Assembly (NCBI GenBank): GCA_043757265.1
Contig: JAYUQP010000027.1
Location: 35,317-99,316, forward strand
Direction of reading: 5' to 3'
Source of the DNA: JANPLN01 sp043757265
GTDB lineage: Bacteria; Bdellovibrionota; Bdellovibrionia; Bdellovibrionales; JAGQZY01
Length of the DNA: 64,000 nt
The notes below the pieces were generated by a model. It worked only from the letters and a program-made list of their open reading frames with translations. It had not been told where the DNA came from and ran no database searches. Shown one piece after another: positions 49,683-56,554 of this stretch; position 1 is the first letter of the stretch, and the number at the start of each line of letters is the position of its first letter. Made by a program: the position numbers and the translations under genes.

Positions 49683-50847
49683 GTTTAGCGGAGAGTTACC
49701 GTCGTCAAAATCTTTAGTGAACCGCGCCCTCATCGTCCAATCCTACAATTCCCAAGTTGAATTATCCTTTTCGACAGGTTCTGTGGATGTGCAAGTTCTG
49801 CAAATATCGCTGAAAGATTTCGCGCGCGGAAAGACCGAGTTTTTTTGTGCTGACGCTGGCACAAGTTTTCGTTTCCTGGTTTTACGGCTTTCGCGAACGC
49901 CTGGCCGCTGGGTCGTAAAGGGATCTCGCAGGCTGCTATCGCGGCCGCATGAAGTACTTTTGCAAACCCTGGATACGTTCGGCGTCGACGTCGAAGTGGG
50001 CCCCGAGCAGTGGGTGATATATTCTAATGGCTGGAAATCTCAGCCGGTGATCCAAGTGTCCGTGGAACAATCGAGCCAATTTGCCTCAAGCCTGGTTTTA
50101 AATTCGTGGACGCTGCCGTTCGATTTAGAAATTAAGCTTTCAGATAAACGAGTCTCCATGGGGTATTTGCAGATGACTTTGGAGCTGATGAAGCAGTTTG
50201 GCTTCCTATTTTTTGAAACTGCTCAGGGATTTCGTATTCCAGCAAATCAGGTTCCCGCACATGTGAATTATTCGGCAGAGCAAGATGTCAGTTCGTGCTT
50301 TGCTCTAGTGGCCTGTGCCCTTCAAGCGGGAGAGCTTCGGTTACAGAATTTTCCATTCACATCATGGCAACCCGACATTCTTTTTTTAAATCTCCTTGAA
50401 GAAATGGGCGTAAATCTCAAGCGTGAACAACAAAGTTTGCTGGTTGGTCAAACCGTGCACCTAAGACCAGTTGAAGCGTCTTTGATAAACACTCCCGATC
50501 TTTTCCCAGTGCTCGCCGTTCTTTGCGCGCGCGCCGAAGGTATTTCGAAACTTTCAGATCTTTCGCATCTTTCGGTCAAGGAGTCCGACCGATTGCAAAA
50601 CACCATTCATCTGCTCGAACGACTGGGGCGAAAAACATCGCTCCAGGGAACAACACTTTCGATTGAAGGCACAACGACAAAGTTCGAAGGGCATGGCGTG
50701 TTTGATCCTGATCAAGATCATCGCATGGCCATGGCGGCCCAAGTGGCTAATCTTTACGGAGCCAAGTTTGAAATTTTGAATCCCGAAGTGGTGGAGAAAA
50801 GTTATCCGCAGTTTTGGCAACACACTGCAGGAGGGGCCTCGTGTTGA
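49675..50847 (+). CDS. aroA: 5-Enolpyruvylshikimate-3-phosphate synthase, compact
   Basis: 390 residues from the ATG at 49675, shorter than the usual ~427. SSKSLVNRALI (substrate-binding Lys and Arg), DAGTSFRFL, SSQFASSL, LSVKESDRL and DHRMAMAA are all visible. The N-terminal strand before the lysine is trimmed. The start lies 8 bases inside aroB. The stop overlaps the aroKDE start by 7 bases, with AGGAGGGG inside the aroA end as the ribosome binding site. Confidence 0.93.
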   Translation: MFKFSGELPSSKSLVNRALIVQSYNSQVELSFSTGSVDVQVLQISLKDFARGKTEFFCADAGTSFRFLVLRLSRTPGRWVVKGSRRLLSRPHEVLLQTLDTFGVDVEVGPEQWVIYSNGWKSQPVIQVSVEQSSQFASSLVLNSWTLPFDLEIKLSDKRVSMGYLQMTLELMKQFGFLFFETAQGFRIPANQVPAHVNYSAEQDVSSCFALVACALQAGELRLQNFPFTSWQPDILFLNLLEEMGVNLKREQQSLLVGQTVHLRPVEASLINTPDLFPVLAVLCARAEGISKLSDLSHLSVKESDRLQNTIHLLERLGRKTSLQGTTLSIEGTTTKFEGHGVFDPDQDHRMAMAAQVANLYGAKFEILNPEVVEKSYPQFWQHTAGGASC

Positions 50848-52577
50848 CGATTCTGCTCGGCCATCGAGGTGTGGGAAAAAGTTCTTTTTTAAAAAGAATC
50901 TCACGTTATCTTCCGGGAGCTGCTTGCTACGACCTTGATTCCGAAATCGAAAAGTCCCACGGATCGATCAAAACTATTTTTGCCGAGCAGGGTGAAGATG
51001 CGTTTCGGCAGATTGAAAATAAAGTTTTTGAGCAACTTTTAGAAAAATCAGCGAAGCTTGCTACGCCGATTTACATCGCTGTGGGCGGAGGGTTCAAAGG
51101 GAACCTGCCACAAGGGGTAAACGTTGTTTGGTTGCAAAGAGATTGGGATGTTTCGGAGAATATTTTTTTTGACCGTCCCAGCATAAATCCAGATGCAAAA
51201 GATCTGCGAATTCCTCCCGAAGTTTTTCGCGCGCGCGGTGAGTTCTGGGAGGAGTCGGGGTACGATGTATTAACTCTTCCTGAGGGAGTTTACCATTCTC
51301 ACTCTGGTGAAGCCGCTTACTTTCTTGGAGAGCCAGTTGGCGGTGCGATTACACTGATGCCTCAGCACTTTCAAGGGCAGCGAATTCAATATATCAAAAA
51401 TCTACGAACGAAATTTGTCGAGTTGCGCGATGATCTTCTTTCTCTTGAGCAGATGACTCAAGCACTTACAGTGTTTAAGCCGCAACAAATTCTTTTGTCG
51501 TTTCGAAATCCCGAGAGCGAAAACCAAACAGCCGAACTTGTATCGTGCGCAGCTTACGTGGATTGGCCTGTTGAGCGGGGCGAGCCGCCGTTCAATCTAC
51601 CTGCGATAAAACGGATTAGGTCTCTTCACAGTGAGGAAGACAACTTTTTTGATGCCTTAGAAATGGTGGAGGGTCTTGGCCAAAGTTCCGTACACCCAAT
51701 CAAATGGTCGCCTTCTGTAAAAAACTTTTTGCAGCTGCGTTTGGGGCATGAATGGCAAAAGCGCAATCCTGCAAACCGTCTGTTTTTGCCACGCTCGGAA
51801 AATGGGCGGTGGTATTGGTACCGTCATCTTCAGAAACAAAACCTAATGCTTAATTTTTTTCGAATCGACTTTGGCTCTTCGCTCGATCAACCCACATTGC
51901 TTCAGTGGCTGCAGCCTACCTCATCGCATTTTGCGGCCGTACTAGGTCAGCCAGTATTGCAAAGCTGGTCTCCTGGATATCACGCAGAGTTCTTTGCAAA
52001 AAAGAACGCGTCTCTTTACAGCATCGAGGTGGACGAGCAAGATTTGCGTGATGGAGGCTTTGAGTTTCTGTGCGAACTCGGTCTATTCGCCGCAGCGGTT
52101 ACAAGTCCACTGAAATCTTGGGCTGGACAGCTCGCAGGAAAAAAGGTTCCCCTCAACACGCTTACAAAAAACCAGTCCTCATGGGAAGGCGCAAATACCG
52201 ATGAGATTGGATTTCAATTTCTGCTTGATCAAAATCACATTGAACTTGAAAGTCTACGCGTCGCCATCTGGGGCGGTGGCGGTGTGCTGCCATCGTTAAA
52301 GCTACCGAAGGCGGTGGTGTATTCGGCCCGTACTGGGTTTCCTCGCGAAGGTGAACCTCTGCTGAAAGAAATCGACGCTCTCGTGTGGGCCGCCGGTTCG
52401 CAGATAACAGACACCCTCCCACGCGAATGGAGGCCAAAGTTTGTCATCGATCTCAACTACCGAGCCGACTCGCCAGGACGGATGTATGCGTTCAGTGTTG
52501 GCGCAAAATATATTTCGGGCGAAGACATGTTTTTTAAACAGGCTGATGAGCAGCAAAAAATTTGGAGTTCTTTATGA
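50841..52577 (+). CDS. Trifunctional fusion: shikimate kinase - dehydroquinate dehydratase - shikimate dehydrogenase
   Basis: 578 residues from the GTG at 50841, with AGGAGGGG upstream. Domain 1 (~1-160) is AroK: P-loop LLGHRGVGKSS, YDLDSEIE, GEDAFRQIE and VGGGF. Domain 2 (~165-360) follows type I AroD: FVELRDDLL (Glu194, Arg196, Asp198), ILLSFRNPE, YVDWPVE, SLHSEED (His263, candidate catalytic base) and HPIKWSP (Lys288, candidate Schiff-base lysine). Domain 3 (~368-578) is AroE: GQPVLQSWSPGYH, AVTSPLK (Lys425), NTLTK (Asn439) and GANTDEIGF (Asp454). Its NADP region (WGGGG) is shortened, giving ~210 residues instead of ~270. It overlaps aroC by 4 bases. Confidence 0.88.
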   Translation: MLTILLGHRGVGKSSFLKRISRYLPGAACYDLDSEIEKSHGSIKTIFAEQGEDAFRQIENKVFEQLLEKSAKLATPIYIAVGGGFKGNLPQGVNVVWLQRDWDVSENIFFDRPSINPDAKDLRIPPEVFRARGEFWEESGYDVLTLPEGVYHSHSGEAAYFLGEPVGGAITLMPQHFQGQRIQYIKNLRTKFVELRDDLLSLEQMTQALTVFKPQQILLSFRNPESENQTAELVSCAAYVDWPVERGEPPFNLPAIKRIRSLHSEEDNFFDALEMVEGLGQSSVHPIKWSPSVKNFLQLRLGHEWQKRNPANRLFLPRSENGRWYWYRHLQKQNLMLNFFRIDFGSSLDQPTLLQWLQPTSSHFAAVLGQPVLQSWSPGYHAEFFAKKNASLYSIEVDEQDLRDGGFEFLCELGLFAAAVTSPLKSWAGQLAGKKVPLNTLTKNQSSWEGANTDEIGFQFLLDQNHIELESLRVAIWGGGGVLPSLKLPKAVVYSARTGFPREGEPLLKEIDALVWAAGSQITDTLPREWRPKFVIDLNYRADSPGRMYAFSVGAKYISGEDMFFKQADEQQKIWSSL

Positions 52578-53632
52578 CAAACACCTTTGGAAATCTGTTT
52601 CGCTTCACAACCTTCGGCGAAAGCCATGGAGCAGCCATGGGTGTGGTGGTGGACGGATGTCCTGCGGGAGTAGAGTTATCCATCGAAGATATTCAAATTG
52701 AGCTGGACCGACGCCGGCCGGGCCAAATAGACAAGGTGGCCAATCAGGTGCTGGTGTCCGCGCGTAACGAAGAGGACAAGGTGGAAATCCTCTCTGGCAT
52801 CTACGAGAATAAAACCCTAGGGACACCAATTGCCTGCGTTGTGCAAAATAAAAATCAGCGATCGCAAGACTACGAAGACGTGCAAAAATCACCCAGAACC
52901 GGTCACGCCGACGATGTGTGGAAAAATAAATTTGGTCATTTGGATTTGCGCGGAGGCGGGCGGTCCTCTGGACGCGAAACTCTCTCGCGGGTCATTGCTG
53001 GAGCGATTGCAAAAAAGTTTCTTCTCAAGCGGTTTCCAAATTTAAAAGTGATGGGCTTTGTAAAATCCATTGGCGAAATGGAATTGAACGAACAAGAAAT
53101 AAAACATTTGCGCGAAGAGTGGCTGCAAAATAAAAAAACAGCCGACGACTTTGTAGCCCGCTTACCCACGAACCGCTTCGCCATCGCCGATATTTTAGCA
53201 GACGCAAAACAAAACGGTGAAAGCTACGGTGGCGTGGTGGAATTGTGGATCGAAGGCGTTCCGCCCAGTTTAGGGGAACCGGTTTTTTACAAACTTAAAA
53301 ATGCTTTAGCCTCGGGAATGATGAGCATTGGAGCAACATGCGGGTTTGAATTCGGTGATGGCTTTTCGATGAGTCGACAAAAAGGCACCGCAGTTCACGC
53401 CGCTGACAGCGTCCAACAGTACGGCGGAATGCGCGGTGGAATTTCAACAGGCGAGCCGATCGTGTTTCGCACAGCCTTCAAACCAACATCGAGCATTTTA
53501 GACATCGCAAAAAAAGGTCGTCACGACCCCTGCATCGTCCCGCGCGCTATCCCCGTCGTAGAAGCCATGACATGGGCCATCCTCGCCGATATGGTGTTGC
53601 TTAACGAAGTTTCCAAATTAGTCATTTCATAA
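52574..53632 (+). CDS. aroC: Chorismate synthase
   Basis: FMN-dependent last step to chorismate. 352 residues from the ATG at 52574, which overlaps the aroKDE stop (ATGA) and has GGAG upstream. FTTFGESHGAAMG, RRPGQ, TGHADDVWKNKFG, DLRGGGRSSGRET, GMRGGISTGEPI and PRAIPVVEAM are the family signatures. It ends the aro operon; a weak hairpin with a G-T pair follows near 53653-53675. Confidence 0.97.
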   Translation: MTNTFGNLFRFTTFGESHGAAMGVVVDGCPAGVELSIEDIQIELDRRRPGQIDKVANQVLVSARNEEDKVEILSGIYENKTLGTPIACVVQNKNQRSQDYEDVQKSPRTGHADDVWKNKFGHLDLRGGGRSSGRETLSRVIAGAIAKKFLLKRFPNLKVMGFVKSIGEMELNEQEIKHLREEWLQNKKTADDFVARLPTNRFAIADILADAKQNGESYGGVVELWIEGVPPSLGEPVFYKLKNALASGMMSIGATCGFEFGDGFSMSRQKGTAVHAADSVQQYGGMRGGISTGEPIVFRTAFKPTSSILDIAKKGRHDPCIVPRAIPVVEAMTWAILADMVLLNEVSKLVIS

Positions 53633-53890
53633 TTAAGTTTATAAAACTAAGGAATGGCCGTTAGTCAGGCCGTTATCCAACGGTGCAATTGATTCATTTG
53701 TTTCAAATTATTTCGGCGTCAGGATCACCCAAATCTCCGGTGTGACTACGAAACTATTTAATATGCCAATTTATTGAGACTTAAATGTATATATACAGAA
53801 CTTTGTATTGATCGTCCCGTGGAACAAAAAAACAACTTGCAGATTAAAACTTGCTAAGACATTCTGGGTCCCAATTTAGCCGGAGTATTT

Positions 53891-54784
53891 ATGAAAGTTG
53901 CAAGCTTTACACTAGTCCTTTTTTTTACCTTTTTGTCTTCCGCAGATAATTTCTATGTCGAAGATATAAAAAGCGCTGAGATCGCATCGCAAGACAAAAC
54001 ATCTGTTCGCGAGCTCATTCGCCTGGCCATTCCGGAAGCTGGCGCGCATAAAAGCGTAACTCAGGCAAATCAGGCCGACTGGATCCTAACGCCGCAACTG
54101 ATGAAACTGGGTGGCGCGTATATTCTCAATCTCGAAAAGAAAAGTAATAAAGGTAAAAATTCATTTTCTGAAAAAATGAAGGCTGCCTCGATGGATGATT
54201 TGGATGTCACCACACAAAGGCTTACCACCGCGGTGATCAACGAGCAGCGTGTGCAACAAACGGCAGATGTCACAAATATTACTGAGCAAGAAAAAAAACA
54301 AAACATCAACCGTATCGAAGCCACCCGTCAATGGATTATTGGTATCGGCCCGAGTTGGACTAGCGGTCTTAATTCCGGCGGCAACGGAGGGTTCACTTTA
54401 CTTATCGGCTACGAATGGGGGCTGGATCCTGATTACAGTGTCGACCTCAGCTACATAGGGCATAGCGGACGCGGTGACGACGACTCTCGATTTTCAGATT
54501 TTTCAGTTGGTGGCACTTACTATCTTTCTCGTACCAAGTACTCACCTTTTTTAACGGCAAGAATAGGCTATGGCTCTGCTGACATCAACGATGGCTGTAC
54601 CTTTTTCTGTACCAATGATTCGGACGATCCCGGTGGCTGGACTGCTAGCGTGGCAGCCGGCATGAAGTTTTTCCGCACATCTGCCGTGAATGTTTCTACA
54701 TATATTCGTTACTCCTACATGTTTGATCAAGGCGACTATGGGAACGCAGATATGACTACTTTTATGGTTGCCGTTCACTTTTAA
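53891..54784 (+). CDS. Exported protein with outer-membrane beta-barrel C-terminus
   Basis: 297 residues, GGAG about 8 bases before the ATG. Signal peptide ends LSSA. Residues ~25-140 form a soluble, helical and charged domain (EKKSNKGKNSFSEKM, DVTTQRLTTAVI), where one would expect a CsgG- or TolB-like periplasmic part. Residues ~145-297 are barrel-like strands (IIGIGPSWTSG, YSVDLSYIGHSG, SPFLTARIGYGSA), ending MVAVHF with the terminal phenylalanine. The 258-base gap upstream has no gene. Its stop codon is the left edge of a repeat element. Confidence 0.65.
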   Translation: MKVASFTLVLFFTFLSSADNFYVEDIKSAEIASQDKTSVRELIRLAIPEAGAHKSVTQANQADWILTPQLMKLGGAYILNLEKKSNKGKNSFSEKMKAASMDDLDVTTQRLTTAVINEQRVQQTADVTNITEQEKKQNINRIEATRQWIIGIGPSWTSGLNSGGNGGFTLLIGYEWGLDPDYSVDLSYIGHSGRGDDDSRFSDFSVGGTYYLSRTKYSPFLTARIGYGSADINDGCTFFCTNDSDDPGGWTASVAAGMKFFRTSAVNVSTYIRYSYMFDQGDYGNADMTTFMVAVHF

Positions 54785-54985
54785 AAGGTACGGACACACT
54801 TTCGCGACTTCTCGCAATAAAATTTCCCGAGAGGGGTTGAAGAAATTCAATGCAATGGGTCCGCCGAAGCTTGTCTGCACAACGATTTTAGTTTTTATGC
54901 TGGAAGTCGCAAAAGTGTGTGGGGACGGAACGAGCCTTGCTCGTGAACGATCGCCAAAGGCGCCGAACCCCTTGCTGTACCTTTC
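54783..54985. repeat. AAAGGTAC-bounded inverted-repeat element, copy with both arms
   Basis: The ends AAAGGTAC (54784-54791) and GTACCTTT (54977-54984) are exact complements. Inside them 54794-54811 pairs with 54903-54920 at 17 of 18 bases. The right ~100 bases (54884-54983) recur at 59417-59517. A small hairpin ACGAG-CCTTG-CTCGT lies in the right part. It fills the gap between two convergent genes. Confidence 0.8.
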
Positions 54986-54999
54986 CACATCAAAAACAT

Positions 55000-55812
55000 T
55001 CAGCCCCTGTTAATTTTCACCCAGTCCAGATTTAAGCAGTACAATTGCTCTGAAGGCGAGGGGACAGTCACTTTTTTAAACTCACTTATGAATTGCACCA
55101 ATCTTTCTCGCAGTGTTTGGAAATCTGCATCTGAGATTGTTGTGGGAAAGGTAAACACAAGATCCTCGTCTCGCAGATTTTCTAGCTTTTCGCGCACCTT
55201 GCCGCGCCAGTTTAAGTGATGTCGCCCCACTAGTGGAGAACTTGCTTCGATGTAAGTTAAGGTGTCGGCGTAAGTAATGCGTCCACTCTCTTCAACGCAT
55301 AAATTACGGGAAACTAGGAAATCGACAACGGCTCTTAATTTGCGCGGGGCGAGTTGGGTTTCTTTTTCTAGGGCCTCGAAGGTTTGAAACCTTGGAATTG
55401 CACTCAGCAACCGCACAAAGGAATAGATAGGAGAGGAGTAGTAAAATGCGCGGTCCGCTTCGCTGAGTTCATTCTGTGCTTGCAAGCGAGTTTTGAGGTC
55501 TTGCGCCTGATGCTTAATGGCCTCGATTCGATTTGCACAGAACTCTCTCGAGTTAGTATCGCTCGCGCGTGCCCAGTTGACCAGTTCCACCAAGTAATCC
55601 CGCTCAATCGTATTCAACCCCCAGTGGTCTGCGAGTCGGAGTGTTTGCTCGAGCGTGAGATCGGCCGTCTCCTTCATCACATGGGACATCATGGTGTTGT
55701 GAATACCCAAGGTTCTAGCAATCCGAGAAAGTTCACCACGACCGCGTTTTGGCATCATAGAAATGCGTTTTTTAAGGTATTTACGATAGTCTTTAAACTC
55801 AAATATAGTCAT
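55000..55812 (-). CDS. TIGR02147 family protein
   Basis: 270 residues. The start FEFKDYRKYLKKRI is the family signature and is followed by a helix-turn-helix-like stretch (LSRIARTLGIHNTMMSHVMKE), then the FYYSSPIYSFVRLL and LCVEESGRI (winged-helix-like) regions. This family is abundant in Bdellovibrio and Fibrobacter and is of uncertain function, probably transcriptional regulation. It is divergent from a small exported protein with 137 A/T-rich bases between, which likely hold both promoters. Confidence 0.88.
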   Translation of the reverse strand: MTIFEFKDYRKYLKKRISMMPKRGRGELSRIARTLGIHNTMMSHVMKETADLTLEQTLRLADHWGLNTIERDYLVELVNWARASDTNSREFCANRIEAIKHQAQDLKTRLQAQNELSEADRAFYYSSPIYSFVRLLSAIPRFQTFEALEKETQLAPRKLRAVVDFLVSRNLCVEESGRITYADTLTYIEASSPLVGRHHLNWRGKVREKLENLRDEDLVFTFPTTISDADFQTLRERLVQFISEFKKVTVPSPSEQLYCLNLDWVKINRG

Positions 55813-55949
55813 AGAATATAAGCTGTTATACAGTAATATTTAGTTATTGTAAACAAACTCCGTTAATTTTTAGAAATTAACTCTATATCGATTTAATGCT
55901 CTGCGATATAAGACCTCAGAACTTAAACAACCCATAAAGGAGAATACAA

Positions 55950-56423
55950 ATGAAAGCATTTTTAATAGGACTAATGATCATCGCTTGCGCACCCGCCATG
56001 GCCCACGAAGAGACCATAGTTGTGACTGACGACCAAGAGGCGCCAATCGATTTGAGCCAAAACTGGGAAGAGGAGCTTTGCCTGCCCACTTTCTATCAAC
56101 CGGGCGGAGAATCGGTCGTCGAAGCTGCACAAAACTTTTCCATCGAGATGATAGGGCTCGCGTGCGCAATGCGCCCTTATATTCAACTTGGTGAATACGA
56201 AAATATGTACATAATTTCGTATGACGCTGAATTGTCGCAGATGAAATACCGCGTGTACGACTTTACAGCACAGCACGAGACTGGTGAACTTATCGCCCCA
56301 ACCGAAAAGATCTGCACTATCGGTTACGGCTGGGCACCTGTTGAAGAACAAGTTGGCAATGAGCCCATTTCACTCGGTGTGACCTTGCAAGTTTCAAAAC
56401 CGGTTTGCACAGAGATTAAATAG
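55950..56423 (+). CDS. Small exported protein next to the TIGR02147 gene
   Basis: 157 residues, AAAGGAG about 7 bases before the ATG. Signal peptide ends PAMA. The acidic mature part has four cysteines (EELCLPTF, GLACAMRP, EKICTIG, KPVCTEIK), suggesting two disulfides. No family recognised. The divergent TIGR02147 protein may control it. A strong terminator follows. Confidence 0.6.
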   Translation: MKAFLIGLMIIACAPAMAHEETIVVTDDQEAPIDLSQNWEEELCLPTFYQPGGESVVEAAQNFSIEMIGLACAMRPYIQLGEYENMYIISYDAELSQMKYRVYDFTAQHETGELIAPTEKICTIGYGWAPVEEQVGNEPISLGVTLQVSKPVCTEIK

Positions 56424-56452
56424 TGAGCGAAACAGAGATCTAGTAAATACTT

Positions 56453-56481
56453 CCCGAGTGTTTAGAACGTCTACACTCGGG
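56453..56481 (+). terminator. Rho-independent terminator
   Basis: CCCGAGTGT (56453-56461) pairs perfectly with ACACTCGGG (56473-56481) over 9 bases with an 11-base loop; GGTTTCC follows. It ends the small exported gene. Confidence 0.7.
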
Positions 56482-56554
56482 GGTTTCCTACACCTTAATA
56501 AACGGCACTCCGAGAGCCAAAAAACGGCCGGGGACTTGCACTTTGGTTTTACGA

